Shown here piece by piece: positions 16,424 through 27,736 of a stretch of DNA of 64,000 bases. The position numbers were made by a program, and so were the translations under genes. Every line of letters begins with the position of its first letter. Position 1 is the first letter of the stretch. The stretch spans positions 62,001-126,000 of the forward strand of contig NZ_JABFMP010000014.1 in assembly GCF_013359595.1 (NCBI RefSeq). The letters are read 5' to 3'. A model generated the notes under the pieces. The model worked only from the letters and a program-made list of their open reading frames with translations, was not told the DNA's origin and did not search any database. The stretch is from Pseudomonas sp. C1C7 (GTDB taxonomy: Bacteria > Pseudomonadota > Gammaproteobacteria > Pseudomonadales > Pseudomonadaceae).

Positions 16424-17116
16424 TTAGCCACGCTCTGGCTGAAAGCGCACCACAAAACCCTTGAGATTCTGCTGGCGGTTGAGCAAGTCACGCAGACGAT
16501 CAGCCTCGGCACGCTCGATCAGCGGCCCCACGAACACCCGGTTCTTGCCGTCGGCAGAGCGGATATAAGCGTTGTAGCCCTGGCTGCGCAGGGTTTTCTG
16601 CAGCTTTTCCGCACTTTCGCGGCTGGACAGGCTGGCCAGTTGCACCGACCAACTGACCGACAGGCCATTGGCGTCGACGCGGCTTTGCGTGGTGTCCGGT
16701 CTGCCCGGCGCTGCGGTGATGGGCTGGGAAGGTGCTGTCGCAGGCTTGGCAGCCAGTGCAGGGACAGGTGCCGGAGCGGGCGGTGGCGTGACCGGTTTGG
16801 CGACAGGTGCCGGGGCCGGTGTGGGAACCGGGGTCGTAGGCACGACCGGAGCAGATGGCGCAGCCGGAGCGTCCTGGGCGATGTCTTCATCACTCGGAAC
16901 CGGTTCCTGAGGCAGGGCTTGCGGCTCAGGCACCACCACGGGCTGAACCTGCACCTGCGGCAAGGCAGACGCTTGGGGCGCCGCCGGCGCTTCGACCGTG
17001 ACCTGACGCTGCTCATCCTGACGGGAAAACAGCATCGGCAGGAAAATCACCGCCAGCGCCACCAGAACCAGGGCGCCGACCATGCGCTGTTTGTAGGCTT
17101 TATCCAGCAATGCCAT
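16424..17116 (-). CDS. dedD: SPOR-domain cell-division protein DedD-like
   Basis: A 230-residue protein with a short cytoplasmic start, a transmembrane helix at about 12-30 (MVGALVLVALAVIFLPMLF), a long Pro/Ala/Val-rich periplasmic linker (about 45-145) and a C-terminal SPOR domain (about 150-228: WSVQLASLSSRESAEKL, RVFVGPL). SPOR domains bind denuded septal glycan strands, placing it at the division site. The ATG of [10 protein letters not shown] overlaps the end of folC by 17 bases, so the genes are translationally linked. A longer reading from further upstream lacks support. Confidence 0.92.
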   Translation of the reverse strand: MALLDKAYKQRMVGALVLVALAVIFLPMLFSRQDEQRQVTVEAPAAPQASALPQVQVQPVVVPEPQALPQEPVPSDEDIAQDAPAAPSAPVVPTTPVPTPAPAPVAKPVTPPPAPAPVPALAAKPATAPSQPITAAPGRPDTTQSRVDANGLSVSWSVQLASLSSRESAEKLQKTLRSQGYNAYIRSADGKNRVFVGPLIERAEADRLRDLLNRQQNLKGFVVRFQPERG

Positions 17117-18407
17117 TTGCCGCTTCCTCCGTGGAGCGCCGGGCCAGCCAATCCAGGGCCTCGGCGACACAATAAAATGATCCGAACAACAGAATCTCGT
17201 CGTCGCTCGTCGCCTGTGCGCACTGCCCTTCCAGGGCGGCGGCCACGCTGTCGTAGGACGTTACCGAAGCACCACGCTTGTCCAGCGCCTCGTGCAACTC
17301 GACCACCGGTCGCGCCCGTGGCGAATCCAGCGGTGCAACGGCCCAGTGCTCGACACTAGCACTCAATTCATCGATTACACCATCCAGATCCTTGTCCGCC
17401 AGCAATCCGAACACCGCCAGGCGCTTGCCTGCCGGTGGACGGCTGGCCAGACGCCGGGCCAGATACTCCGCCGCATGGGGGTTATGGCCCACGTCCAGCA
17501 GCAGATTCAGGCGCTTGCCCTGCCAGTCGAACTGACGGCGATCGAGACGACCGACCACCTTCGTCGCCTGCAAGGCCTGGATGATCTGCGCTTGGACCCA
17601 AGGCAGCCCGAGCAGACGGTAAGCCTGCAACGCCAGCGCGGCGTTTTCCATCGGCAGATCGAGCAACGGCAGATCGCGCAACTCGACCACCTGGCCCTGG
17701 GCGTCGACACCGCGCCATTGCCAGTTGTGATCAGTGATACCGAGATCGAAATCGCGCCCACGCAGGAAAAACGGGCAATTGAGCTCGCGCGCTTTATCCA
17801 GCAGGGGTTGCGGAGGGTTCAGGTCGCCACAGAGCGCAGGCGCGCCCTGGCGGAAGATGCCGGCTTTCTCGAAGGCCACGGATTCACGGGTATTGCCCAG
17901 GTAATCCGCATGATCGACGCCAATGCTGGTGACCAGCGCCATGTCGGCGTCGACCACGTTGACGGTATCCAGACGCCCGCCCAGGCCGACTTCCAGCACC
18001 ACGGCATCGAGTCCGGACTGCTGAAACAGCCAGAACGCCGCCAGGGTGCCCATTTCGAAATAAGTCAGGGAAGTGTCGCCGCGCCCCGCCTCCACCGCAG
18101 CGAAGGCCTGGCACAGCTCGGCGTCGGAAGCTTCGACGCCGTTGACCTGCACCCGCTCGTTGTAGCGCAGCAGGTGCGGAGAGTTGTAGACACCCACTTT
18201 CAGGCCCTGTGCGCGCAGCAGGGATGCCACGAACGCACAGGTAGAGCCTTTGCCATTGGTGCCGGTGACCGTGATCACCCTTGGCGCCGGCTTGCCCAGT
18301 CCCATGCGGGACGCTACCTGTTGCGAGCGCTCAAGGCCCATGTCGATGGCCGAAGGGTGCAACTGCTCAAGGTAGGCGAGCCACTCGCCAAGGGTACGCT
18401 GGGTCAT
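17100..18407 (-). CDS. folC: Bifunctional folylpolyglutamate synthase/dihydrofolate synthase
   Basis: A 435-residue Mur-ligase-fold ATPase that adds glutamate to dihydropteroate and then to folates. The P-loop is TGTNGKGS near residue 48. [22 protein letters not shown] and [13 protein letters not shown] are family signatures, and LDVGHNPHA lies in the C-terminal domain. It starts at an ATG overlapping the accD stop codon (ATGA) and ends inside dedD. The accD-folC-dedD-cvpA-purF order is a conserved gammaproteobacterial operon. Confidence 0.96.
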   Translation of the reverse strand: MTQRTLGEWLAYLEQLHPSAIDMGLERSQQVASRMGLGKPAPRVITVTGTNGKGSTCAFVASLLRAQGLKVGVYNSPHLLRYNERVQVNGVEASDAELCQAFAAVEAGRGDTSLTYFEMGTLAAFWLFQQSGLDAVVLEVGLGGRLDTVNVVDADMALVTSIGVDHADYLGNTRESVAFEKAGIFRQGAPALCGDLNPPQPLLDKARELNCPFFLRGRDFDLGITDHNWQWRGVDAQGQVVELRDLPLLDLPMENAALALQAYRLLGLPWVQAQIIQALQATKVVGRLDRRQFDWQGKRLNLLLDVGHNPHAAEYLARRLASRPPAGKRLAVFGLLADKDLDGVIDELSASVEHWAVAPLDSPRARPVVELHEALDKRGASVTSYDSVAAALEGQCAQATSDDEILLFGSFYCVAEALDWLARRSTEEAANGIAG

Positions 18408-19324
18408 AGGTTGGCAGGCACCGGTGGAACGACGATTTTCTCGACTGGCGCGGCGACGAACTTCGGCGTCGGCAGGCCCATCATTTGTGCCAGCAGGTTG
18501 CCCAGGCGCGGACGCAGTTCCTGACGGTCGATGATCATGTCGATGGCGCCGTGCTCCAGCAGGAACTCGCTGCGCTGGAAGCCTTCCGGCAGTTTTTCGC
18601 GCACGGTCTGCTCGATTACGCGCGGGCCGGCAAAGCCGATCAGGGCTTTCGGCTCGCCGACGATCACGTCGCCCAGCATCGCCAGACTGGCGGAAACACC
18701 GCCGTAGACCGGGTCGGTCAGCACCGAGATGAACGGAATGCCTTCCTCACGCAGACGCGCCAGCACCGCGGAGGTCTTGGCCATTTGCATCAGGGAGATC
18801 AGCGCTTCCTGCATCCGCGCACCACCGGAGGCGGAGAAGCAGACCATCGGGCAGCGCTTTTCCAGGGCGTAGTTGGCAGCGCGCACGAAGCGCTCGCCGA
18901 CGATGGCGCCCATGGAACCGCCCATGAAGGAGAATTCGAAGGCCGAAACCACGATCGGCATGCCCAGCAAAGTACCGCTCATGGAAACCAGGGCGTCTTT
19001 CTCGCCGGTCTGCTTCTGTGCAGCGGTCAGGCGATCCTTGTACTTCTTGCCGTCACGGAATTTCAGACGGTCAACCGGCTCCAGGTCCGCACCCAGTTCG
19101 GCACGGCCTTCGGCGTCGAGGAAAATGTCGATACGGGCGCGGGCGCCGATACGCATGTGGTGGTTGCACTTGGGGCAAACGTCCAGGGTCTTTTCCAGCT
19201 CCGGACGATACAGCACAGCCTCGCAGGACGGGCATTTGTGCCAAAGACCTTCAGGCACCGAGCTCTTCTTGACCTCGGAACGCATGATCGAAGGGATCAG
19301 TTTGTCTACTAACCAGTTGCTCAT
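18404..19324 (-). CDS. accD: Acetyl-CoA carboxylase carboxyltransferase subunit beta
   Basis: A 306-residue subunit that, with AccA, transfers CO2 from biotin to acetyl-CoA to make malonyl-CoA for fatty-acid synthesis. An N-terminal four-Cys zinc ribbon is visible (CPSC near 33 and CPKC near 52). The crotonase-like core contains [28 protein letters not shown] and [12 protein letters not shown]. It is first of the accD-folC-dedD string, about 200 bases after trpF. Confidence 0.97.
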   Translation of the reverse strand: MSNWLVDKLIPSIMRSEVKKSSVPEGLWHKCPSCEAVLYRPELEKTLDVCPKCNHHMRIGARARIDIFLDAEGRAELGADLEPVDRLKFRDGKKYKDRLTAAQKQTGEKDALVSMSGTLLGMPIVVSAFEFSFMGGSMGAIVGERFVRAANYALEKRCPMVCFSASGGARMQEALISLMQMAKTSAVLARLREEGIPFISVLTDPVYGGVSASLAMLGDVIVGEPKALIGFAGPRVIEQTVREKLPEGFQRSEFLLEHGAIDMIIDRQELRPRLGNLLAQMMGLPTPKFVAAPVEKIVVPPVPANL

Positions 19325-19525
19325 GCTTTCTTTCTCCAGTACCGGCGGCTCGAACGCTCTTGGTTCGCAGCCCCGCGTATGCCCTTAGCTAAATTCATGT
19401 GTGCGGCGATGATCGATGGGTTGCCGGATCAGGGAACGTGACCTGCGTACAACCCAAAAAACTGTCAGCCATGCCTGCTTTGTGCAAGTGCTGTTATGGA
19501 CGGCGGCAGACTGCCAGCCGTCACA

Positions 19526-20143
19526 TCAACCATGTACCGCTTTGATGAATGCCCGAATCTTTTCGGGATCCTTGATGCCTTTGCTTGCCTCTACCCCGCC
19601 ACTGACATCCACTGCGTAAGGCTTGACCCGCGCCACCGCCTCGGCGACGTTCTGCGCAGTCAGGCCACCGGCCAGGATGATCGGCTTGCTCAAGCCCTGA
19701 GGTATCAGAGACCAGTCGAACGCTTCGCCGGTTCCACCGGGAACGCCTTCGACATACGCATCGAGCAGGATCCCGCTGGCACTCGGGTAAGCCTCGCAGG
19801 CCGCGGCGATGTCATCACCGGCCTTGACCCGCACTGCCTTGATGTACGGACGATCCCAGCTTTCGCACTCTGCCTGGCTTTCATCACCGTGGAACTGCAA
19901 CAGGTCCAGCGGTACGGCGTCGAGGATTTCCCCCAATTCACTCCGACTGGCGTTGACGAACAAACCCACGGTGGTGACGAACGGCGGCAACGCCTTGATG
20001 ATCGCGCGCGCCTGCTGGAACGTCACAGCCCGTGGGCTCTTGGCGTAGAACACAAACCCGATTGCATCGGCCCCGGCTTCGACGGCCGCCAACGCATCTT
20101 CCATGCGGGTAATCCCGCAAATTTTGCTGCGAACGGCTGACAT
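19526..20143 (-). CDS. trpF: Phosphoribosylanthranilate isomerase
   Basis: A 205-residue TIM-barrel enzyme of tryptophan synthesis (third step). The N-terminal KICGITR carries the catalytic Cys, FVNA and LLQFHGDE follow, and the general-acid Asp sits in [33 protein letters not shown] and [15 protein letters not shown] form the phosphate-binding end. Stand-alone trpF between truA and accD, away from other trp genes, is the usual Pseudomonas arrangement. Confidence 0.96.
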   Translation of the reverse strand: MSAVRSKICGITRMEDALAAVEAGADAIGFVFYAKSPRAVTFQQARAIIKALPPFVTTVGLFVNASRSELGEILDAVPLDLLQFHGDESQAECESWDRPYIKAVRVKAGDDIAAACEAYPSASGILLDAYVEGVPGGTGEAFDWSLIPQGLSKPIILAGGLTAQNVAEAVARVKPYAVDVSGGVEASKGIKDPEKIRAFIKAVHG

Positions 20144-20206
20144 GTCGAGAAAACCTCACGGCAAATCCGAGAAAGTCCCGGATGGTAACAAAAGCGCTGG
20201 AGGGCG

Positions 20207-21031
20207 TCAGCCGTCAAGTTCGGAGAAACCGGTGAGGAAGTGCGGCCCGATAAAACGCTCGGGCAACTCGAACTCATCGCGGTACTCGACCTGCACCAGA
20301 TACAGGCCGAATGGATGTGCCGTGACCCCGCCGGAACGACGGATACGGCTGTCCAGCACCTCTTTCATCCACGCCACCGGACGCTCGCCCGACCCGATGG
20401 TCATGAGTACACCAGCAATGTTACGCACCATGTGGTGCAGGAAGGCGCTGGCACGAATATCCAGCACGATCATCTTGCCGTGACGCGTGACACGCAGATG
20501 GTGCAGTTCCTTGATCGGCGACTTGGCCTGGCACTGGCCGGCGCGAAAGGCACTGAAATCATGGGTGCCCACCAGGTATTGCGCGGCCTCGGCCATGCGC
20601 TCGACGTCCAGCGGGCGGTGGTTCCAGGTGATTTCTTCGTTCAGGTGCGCCGGGCGGATCTGATCGTTGTAGATCACATAGCGGTAGCGCCGGGCGATGG
20701 CCTTGAAGCGGGCATGAAAATGCGCCGGCATGACCTTGGCCCAGCTGACGCTGACGTCGTGGGGCAAGTTGATGTTGGCGCCCATCACCCAGGCCTTCAT
20801 CGAGCGTTCGACCTGGGTATCGAAGTGCACCACTTGTCCGCAGGCATGCACGCCGGCATCGGTACGCCCGGCGCACAAAAGCGACACCGGCGAGTCGGCG
20901 ACTTTGGACAGGGCGTTTTCGAGGGTTTCCTGCACGGTGAGCACACCGGATGCCTGGCGCTGCCAGCCGCGGTAGCGCGAGCCCTTGTATTCAACGCCCA
21001 GCGCGATCCGGTAAAAGCCCTCGGCGGCCAT
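20207..21031 (-). CDS. truA: tRNA pseudouridine(38-40) synthase
   Basis: A 274-residue enzyme that isomerises uridines 38-40 in the tRNA anticodon arm. The catalytic Asp is in CAGRTDAGVHA; RRYRYVIYN and the FLHHMVRNIAGVL block are TruA signatures. The start chosen is the ATG of MAAEGFYRIALGVEY, which has a GGAAG nine bases upstream and gives a typical length; an in-frame ATG 19 codons upstream is possible. It is followed by trpF after 63 bases. Confidence 0.94.
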   Translation of the reverse strand: MAAEGFYRIALGVEYKGSRYRGWQRQASGVLTVQETLENALSKVADSPVSLLCAGRTDAGVHACGQVVHFDTQVERSMKAWVMGANINLPHDVSVSWAKVMPAHFHARFKAIARRYRYVIYNDQIRPAHLNEEITWNHRPLDVERMAEAAQYLVGTHDFSAFRAGQCQAKSPIKELHHLRVTRHGKMIVLDIRASAFLHHMVRNIAGVLMTIGSGERPVAWMKEVLDSRIRRSGGVTAHPFGLYLVQVEYRDEFELPERFIGPHFLTGFSELDG

Positions 21032-21136
21032 TTCGGCTTCCGGGTTATCTATATTTGCCAAGGAGTGACAGCCTGCTGATGTACGCAAAGGCGGGCATTA
21101 TAAGGCTGTGGGGCGGGGATGCCAGCGGTGGGTGGA

Positions 21137-21220
21137 TCAAGATCAAAAGATCGCAGCCTTCGGCAGCTCCTGCAATTGGATTGCATTTCCCTGTAGGAGC
21201 CGCCAAAGGCTACGATCTTT
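21137..21220. repeat. Intergenic repeat, rearranged copy of the TGTAGGAGC/GATCGCAGCC family
   Basis: It contains AAAAGATCGCAGCCTTCGGC followed further on by TGTAGGAGCCGCCAAAGGCT and ACGATCTTTT, the same modules as the repeats at 7269 and 39396 but in a different order. It fills the gap between truA and fimV. Confidence 0.65.
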
Positions 21221-21254
21221 TCCCAACAAACACCCCTTCCCTCCCGCACAAACA

Positions 21255-21284
21255 AAAACGGCAGCCTCACCGGCTGCCGTTTTG
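21255..21284 (-). terminator. Terminator of fimV
   Basis: ACGGCAGCC-GGTG-AGGCTGCCGT on the minus strand, with a strong GC stem followed by TTTTTGTTTG. It sits about 16 bases past the fimV stop codon. Confidence 0.85.
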
Positions 21285-21299
21285 CTTGCATCAACCCAC

Positions 21300-24023
21300 T
21301 CAAGCCAGACGCGAAAGCATTTCCTTGGCCTCACTCTTCTGACCCGCGTCACCCTCGTTCACCACTTCATTGAGGATGTCCCGGGCGCCGTCGTTGTCGC
21401 CCATGTCGATGTAGGCCTGGGCCAGATCGAGCTTGGTGGCGACTTCATCGGTGCCGGACAGGAAGTCGAACTCCGGTTCGTCGTTCACGGTCGCCAGGGC
21501 GTCGTCGACGGTAAAGGTCGGCTCGCTGATGCTCTGGGACAGGCGATCCAGCTCGGCGTTGACGTCGTCCAGCTCGGCGGCAAACGCGTCCGGTTCCGCT
21601 GGAGTCTCCATCTCGTCCGCCAGGGACAGGTCGAAATCGGCCGGCAGGTCCAGGTCATCCAGGGTCACTTCCGGAGCCGCCGAAGCAGCCGGGGCATCGA
21701 CAGCAGGCAGGTCCTTGACGTCGTCATCCAGGCTCAGCAGGAAATCGTCTTCGGCCAGGATTGCCGGCGAAGGCTCGGCACCAAGGTCCATGTCCAGATC
21801 GAATTCCGACAGGTCGTCGAGATTTTCGCGGATTTCAGTCTGCTGCTGCAGGACCGAATCAAAGCTCAAATCGTCATCCAGCGGGAAATCTTCCAGTTCG
21901 TCCAACGTCGCCGCTTCCGGCTCCGGAGCGGGTGCAACGGCCTCGGGAGCAACGGCTTCCGAAACTTCAGGCTCCGCGGTAACCGGAGTGATGTTGTCCA
22001 GATCATCCAGGCTCAGATCGAAGGCGCTGTCGAAATCGTCATCGAGCGGTGCCGGCTCCTGCGGTTCTTGCTGTTCCTGCGGCGCTTCCGGCTCGTCCAG
22101 CAGCAGGTCCTTGACGTACTGCGCATCCAGCTCGGCAGCGGCGGCCGCAGCAGCGATACCACCGGCGGCGACCAGGGCCATGGCCGGGAAGCGGCTCTTC
22201 AGTTTTTCGACCTGGGCGTAGTTATCACCGTTGGCCACCAACTGACGCTCCTGGGTGACGAATGCGTCGCGGTCGCCCTGCTGTCCGTAAACCTCCATCA
22301 ACTTCAGGCGCACGTCACTGCGCTGTGGCTCCAGCTTGACGCCCTCTTCCAGCAGCGCGGCGGCCTGGTTCAGACGACCGGCGTCGATGTGCGACTGAGC
22401 CTGGCCCAGTACATCGCTGGAACGTTCGGCGGCAGGTGCCACCAACGGTGCGGCGATAGGCGCAGTCATCACGACCGGGGCAACCACCGGCGCGGGTGCC
22501 GGCGCTGGAGCAGCTACTGGAGCCGGTGCGGTAGCGAGTTTCACGCTTGGCGGCGGCACTTCCAGGCCTTCGAAGCTGCTTTGCGGCAGATCGAGATCCG
22601 CGGAAAACGCCTGCTCTTCGGCCAGGGCACGGGCCATGCGCAGGTGTTTCTCGGCTTCCTGCTGGGCTTTGCGACGACGAGCCAGCAACAGCAACAACAG
22701 CGCCGCCACCACGACCCCGCCACCGGCCAGACCCAACAGCCACGGATTGGTCAGCAATTCGTTGAAAGACTGCTCGTCATTGGCGGCCGGTGTCGGTTCC
22801 ACCGGTTGTTCGGCCGGAGCCGGTGCAGTCTCAGGCGCGGCCGCAGCTGGCGCCGGAGTTGCAGGCGCAGGCTCGGCAGGCGTTGTCGCAGGTGCGGCGG
22901 CCAGTTCAGCGGAGATCGCCGGGGCCGACGCCGCAGCAAGGGCTGGCGTGGCGGCCGGCGCACCCGCGGCGCCTTCGGCCTGCAACTTGGCCAATTGATT
23001 GTTCTTCAGCTCGATCAGGCGCTGCAGCTTGTCCAGCTGGCTTTGCAGATCGGCCATGCGGCTCTTCAGTTCCTCGTTGTCACGACGGGTCGTGTCGAGG
23101 CTTTCCTGAGTGACCGCCAGCTTGTTGCTCAAGGCCTTGGCATCGCCTGCCGGTCCCTTGCCACGGGCGCCGGCCTGGGCGGAAACCAGGCTGAGGTTAT
23201 CCCGAGCGGCCTGGGTCGACGGCGCATCACCGCGGCCACGGTTGGTGGCGTCGAGTTGCTGCTGTCCCGTGCCCGGCTTGGCCACATAACGACGGCCCTG
23301 GCGCCACGCGGTGTTCTGCGCGGCCACTTCGGCGATCGCCTTGGGTTGCGGCAGGCTGGTGCTTTGCGTCTGATCCGGCAGGCGCAGGACCTGACCGGTT
23401 TTCATGCGGTTGATGTTGCCGTCGATGAACGCATCCGGGTTCAGCGCCTGGATGGCCAGCATGGTTTGCTGGATCGAACCGCCATTACGCGCCTTGGCCG
23501 CGATTTCCCACAGGGTATCGCGCGGCGTGGTGGTGTACTGGGTCGGTTTGGTCGCACCGGTGACCGGCGTGGTGCCGGTCTGAGGCGTCGGCTGCGCAGC
23601 CGCTTCAGCGGTCTGCGGGGAGAATTTGGACGGATCGAGCAGCACGCTGTAATCGCGCAGCAGACGACCGTTGGGCCACATCACCTGAACCAGGAACTTC
23701 ACCATCGGTTCGGAGAGCGGTTTGCTGGAGGTGACACGCAGGACGCTTTTGCCACCGGGATTGAGCACCGGGGTGAACGTCAGGTCATTGAGAAACGCCT
23801 GGCGGTCGACGCCCGCCTTGGCGAAATCTTCAGGCGAAGCCAGGCTCGGCACCACTTCGGCAGCGGTGAGTTCCTTGACGTCGAGCAACTCGATCTCCGC
23901 CACCAGCGGCTGGTTCTGCGCAGACTTCAGGGTCAGTTCCCCGAGCCCGAGGGCATGCGCCATACCGGAGGACAGCGCCGAGGCGGCCGCTATTGCTAAC
24001 ACCAGTTTGCGAACTTGAACCAT
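21300..24023 (-). CDS. fimV: FimV, polar hub/peptidoglycan-binding protein
   Basis: A 907-residue inner-membrane protein required in Pseudomonas for type IV pilus assembly and twitching, and a polar organiser of cyclic-AMP signalling. Order of parts: signal peptide (about 1-24), FimV N-terminal domain (GLGELTLKSAQNQPLVAEI), a LysM domain at about 160-215, a coiled coil at about 300-345, an Ala/Pro linker, one transmembrane helix near 428-450 (LAGGGVVVAALLLLLLARRR), a highly acidic cytoplasmic region, and the C-terminal FimV/TPR domain (TKLDLAQAYIDMGDNDGARD). It ends in its own terminator. It is downstream of the asd-like gene, as in P. aeruginosa. Confidence 0.96.
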   Translation of the reverse strand: MVQVRKLVLAIAAASALSSGMAHALGLGELTLKSAQNQPLVAEIELLDVKELTAAEVVPSLASPEDFAKAGVDRQAFLNDLTFTPVLNPGGKSVLRVTSSKPLSEPMVKFLVQVMWPNGRLLRDYSVLLDPSKFSPQTAEAAAQPTPQTGTTPVTGATKPTQYTTTPRDTLWEIAAKARNGGSIQQTMLAIQALNPDAFIDGNINRMKTGQVLRLPDQTQSTSLPQPKAIAEVAAQNTAWRQGRRYVAKPGTGQQQLDATNRGRGDAPSTQAARDNLSLVSAQAGARGKGPAGDAKALSNKLAVTQESLDTTRRDNEELKSRMADLQSQLDKLQRLIELKNNQLAKLQAEGAAGAPAATPALAAASAPAISAELAAAPATTPAEPAPATPAPAAAAPETAPAPAEQPVEPTPAANDEQSFNELLTNPWLLGLAGGGVVVAALLLLLLARRRKAQQEAEKHLRMARALAEEQAFSADLDLPQSSFEGLEVPPPSVKLATAPAPVAAPAPAPAPVVAPVVMTAPIAAPLVAPAAERSSDVLGQAQSHIDAGRLNQAAALLEEGVKLEPQRSDVRLKLMEVYGQQGDRDAFVTQERQLVANGDNYAQVEKLKSRFPAMALVAAGGIAAAAAAAELDAQYVKDLLLDEPEAPQEQQEPQEPAPLDDDFDSAFDLSLDDLDNITPVTAEPEVSEAVAPEAVAPAPEPEAATLDELEDFPLDDDLSFDSVLQQQTEIRENLDDLSEFDLDMDLGAEPSPAILAEDDFLLSLDDDVKDLPAVDAPAASAAPEVTLDDLDLPADFDLSLADEMETPAEPDAFAAELDDVNAELDRLSQSISEPTFTVDDALATVNDEPEFDFLSGTDEVATKLDLAQAYIDMGDNDGARDILNEVVNEGDAGQKSEAKEMLSRLA

Positions 24024-24134
24024 AGCTCATCCTTAGTTTGAACATTCCTCGGCCAGCGAGAAGGTATTGATTGCCGCTGCCGCAAGGCAGATGCGCCCCC
24101 CGGAACCATTCGAAAAATTGTTGCCAAGTATCTT

Positions 24135-25145
24135 TTACAGCCTGTCTTTTATCAATAATTCGGCCAGCTGCACAGCGTTGAGCGCAGCGCCTTTGCGTAC
24201 GTTATCTGACGTCAGCCACAGGTTTAGTTCCGACAGGTCGTCGATACCATGACGCACCCGACCAACGTAGACCACATCCTGCCCTACCGCATCCCCGACA
24301 GGGGTCGGGTAATCGCCGGCTTCGACCAGTTCGATACCGGGTGCGTCTTCCAGCGCAGCGTTGACTTTCGCCAGGTCTATTTCGCCGGCCGATTGCAAAG
24401 TCACGCTAAAGCTATCGCCAAAAAACACCGGGGCTTGAATGCAAGTGACAGAAATCTTCAAGGAAGGCAGCGCCATGACCTGACGCAGCTCACGCACCAG
24501 GCGTTTTTCCAGCAGCGTGTGGCCTTGTTCGTCCGGCTTGCCGACCTCGGCCAGCAAGTTGAACGCCATCTGCCGATCGAAGAACTTCGGCTCCAGCGGA
24601 CGCATGTTGAGCAGTTCGGCGGTCTGCCGCGCCAGTTCGGCCACGGCTTCACGGCCCTGGGTGGAGACGGCGAGGCTCGCGGTCAGGTGGATGCGTTGCA
24701 GGTCGAGCAAATCCAGCAACGGCGCGAGGACCACTGCCAGGGTGGTGGCCGACGGGCTGGGGCTGCTGAGCAGGAACGGCTTTTTCAGGCCGTCGAGCAC
24801 CTGGACATTGGCTTCCGGCACCACCTGCGGCGCTTGATCGGCCGGCAAGGCGCCGGACAGGTCGATGACCGAGCAGCCAGCCGCCGTGGCGCGCGAGGCG
24901 AAACTCAGGGTCACCGCCGGACCGGCGGCGAAGAACACCAGCTGCACCTTGCTGAAATCGAACTCGTCGACTTCCCGCACCCGCACGTTCTTGCCGCGAA
25001 ACAGCACCGAGCTGCCAGCCGATTCGCTGCTGGCCAGCAGGTGCAGGTTGCCGACGGGAAAGTCGCGCTCGTCGAGAATCTGTACCAGCGTTTCGCCGAC
25101 AGTACCGGTGGCGCCGATCACGGCAATATCAAAGGACTGGGTCAT
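24135..25145 (-). CDS. Catalytically degenerate aspartate-semialdehyde dehydrogenase paralogue (USG-1-like)
   Basis: A 336-residue protein with the ASADH fold: an N-terminal Rossmann motif (IAVIGATGTVGETLVQIL) and a C-terminal dimerisation domain. The catalytic residues are changed: the NCT segment bearing the nucleophilic Cys reads SPSATT (Cys to Ala), and the region of the general-base His reads PVFFGDSFS (His to Asp). It therefore probably cannot make aspartate semialdehyde. It sits between fimV and the intact asd gene, separated from asd by a terminator and REP pair. Homologues in other pseudomonads are often annotated as ASADH or USG-1. The function is unknown; a structural or regulatory role is possible. 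Confidence 0.85.
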   Translation of the reverse strand: MTQSFDIAVIGATGTVGETLVQILDERDFPVGNLHLLASSESAGSSVLFRGKNVRVREVDEFDFSKVQLVFFAAGPAVTLSFASRATAAGCSVIDLSGALPADQAPQVVPEANVQVLDGLKKPFLLSSPSPSATTLAVVLAPLLDLLDLQRIHLTASLAVSTQGREAVAELARQTAELLNMRPLEPKFFDRQMAFNLLAEVGKPDEQGHTLLEKRLVRELRQVMALPSLKISVTCIQAPVFFGDSFSVTLQSAGEIDLAKVNAALEDAPGIELVEAGDYPTPVGDAVGQDVVYVGRVRHGIDDLSELNLWLTSDNVRKGAALNAVQLAELLIKDRL

Positions 25146-25234
25146 GGTTCTACCTCTGGCGAAACGGGGGGAGCGGCACTTTACCGGGTGGGTGGGATGC
25201 AGGCAATTTCCGCCGGGGATTTGTGTTGATCATA

Positions 25235-25313
25235 CCGGCCTCTTCGCGGGCAAGCTTCGCTCCTGCAGCACCCGAAAATCTTGTAGGAGCGAGGCTTGCC
25301 CGCGAAGAGGCCA
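25235..25313. repeat. REP doublet (REPIN-like)
   Basis: Two inverted copies of the TCTTCGCGGGCAAGCTTCGC / GAGGCTTGCCCGCGAAGAGG type facing each other with about 25 bases between them. Outer flanks GGCCTC/GAGGCC extend the inverted symmetry. It lies between asd and the asd-like gene. Confidence 0.88.
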
Positions 25314-25349
25314 GACCAGACAACCCGACAACCTCCGACTGCCAGGCAT

Positions 25350-25384
25350 AAAAAAACCCGCACCTCTCTCAAGGCGCGGGCTCT
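25350..25384 (-). terminator. Terminator of asd
   Basis: On the minus strand GCCCGCGCCTTGAGAGAGGT GCGGG forms a stem (one bulge) followed by seven T. It lies just beyond the asd stop codon and separates asd from the degenerate paralogue. Confidence 0.85.
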
Positions 25385-25401
25385 TTCATGGCTTCAGTCG
25401 A

Positions 25402-26514
25402 TCAACGCTCGAGCAGAATCCGCAGCATGCGACGCAGCGGTTCGGCCGCGCCCCACAGCAGCTGGTCGCCGACGGTGAAGGCGCCGAGGAACTGCGAACC
25501 CATGTTCAGCTTGCGCAGACGGCCAACCGGAATGTTCAGGGTGCCGGTGACCTTGTTCGGGCTCAGCTCCTGGATGCTGACATCGCGGTTGTTCGGCACC
25601 AGCTTGACCCAAGGGTTGTGCTGGCTGATCAGACCTTCGATATCGGCCATCGGCACGTCTTTGTTCAGCTTGATGGTCAGCGCCTGGCTGTGGCAGCGCA
25701 TGGCGCCGATACGCACGCAGATGCCGTCCACCGGGATCGGGCTCTTGAAGCGACCGAGGATCTTGTTGGTCTCGGCCTGGGCTTTCCACTCTTCGCGGCT
25801 CTGGCCGTTCGGCAGTTCCTTGTCGATCCACGGGATCAGGCTGCCGGCCAGCGGTACGCCGAAGTTTTCGGTCGGGTACGCGTCGCTGCGCATGGTTTCG
25901 GCCACACGACGGTCGATGTCGAGGATCGCGCTGGCAGGATCGGCCAGTTGATCGGCGACGGACGCGTGGGTAGCACCCATCTGCTTGATCAGTTCACGCA
26001 TGTTCTGCGCGCCGGCACCGGAGGCCGCCTGATAGGTCATGGCGCTCATCCACTCCACCAGACCGGCTTCGAACAGACCGCCCAGGCCCATCAGCATCAG
26101 GCTGACGGTGCAGTTGCCGCCGATGTAGTTCTTGGTACCGGCGTCCAGCTGCTGGTCGATGACCTTGCGGTTGACCGGATCCAGAACGATGACCGCGTCA
26201 TCCTGCATGCGCAGGCTGGAAGCGGCGTCGATCCAGTAACCCTGCCAGCCGGCTTCGCGCAGCTTGGGGAACACTTCGCTGGTGTAGTCGCCACCCTGGC
26301 AGGTCAGAATCACGTCAAGGGTTTTCAGCTCTTCAATGCTGTAAGCGTCCTTGAGCGGAGCAATATCCTTGCCCACGGACGGGCCTTGGCCACCGACATT
26401 GGAAGTGGTGAAAAACACCGGCTCGATAAGATCGAAATCCTGCTCTTCCAGCATCCGCTGCATGAGCACGGAACCGACCATACCGCGCCAACCGATCAGA
26501 CCTACACGTTTCAT
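25402..26514 (-). CDS. asd: Aspartate-semialdehyde dehydrogenase
   Basis: A 370-residue NADPH-dependent enzyme that reduces aspartyl phosphate to aspartate semialdehyde, the branch point to Lys/DAP, Thr and Met. The N-terminal dinucleotide fold is [17 protein letters not shown], the nucleophilic Cys sits in [12 protein letters not shown] (near 135), [14 protein letters not shown] follows, and the catalytic-His segment is [12 protein letters not shown]. All essential residues are present, in contrast to the adjacent paralogue. It is preceded by leuB (68 bases) and followed by a strong terminator. Confidence 0.97.
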   Translation of the reverse strand: MKRVGLIGWRGMVGSVLMQRMLEEQDFDLIEPVFFTTSNVGGQGPSVGKDIAPLKDAYSIEELKTLDVILTCQGGDYTSEVFPKLREAGWQGYWIDAASSLRMQDDAVIVLDPVNRKVIDQQLDAGTKNYIGGNCTVSLMLMGLGGLFEAGLVEWMSAMTYQAASGAGAQNMRELIKQMGATHASVADQLADPASAILDIDRRVAETMRSDAYPTENFGVPLAGSLIPWIDKELPNGQSREEWKAQAETNKILGRFKSPIPVDGICVRIGAMRCHSQALTIKLNKDVPMADIEGLISQHNPWVKLVPNNRDVSIQELSPNKVTGTLNIPVGRLRKLNMGSQFLGAFTVGDQLLWGAAEPLRRMLRILLER

Positions 26515-26582
26515 CGCAACTACACCTTCTTGAAAAGTGGGCCGCTGCTTTCGGGGGTGAAAATCGCAGCGGGCCCGAGAGA

Positions 26583-27665
<1,083 letters not shown>

Positions 27666-27736
27666 GCTTTCCTCATGTCATCAGTCGGTGCGCCCGCAGG
27701 CGCGCCCGGAAAAATTCTATCGCTGGCTCTTGTCGC

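Noticed and set aside
21108..23999. A 963-codon open frame antisense to fimV
   Set aside because: Composition is Arg/Gln/Gly-rich low-complexity, the signature of the complementary strand of a GC-rich gene. fimV on the other strand has signal peptide, LysM and C-terminal domains.
24135..25145. Second functional asd gene
   Set aside because: The catalytic Cys and His are substituted, so it was called a degenerate paralogue rather than a second ASADH.
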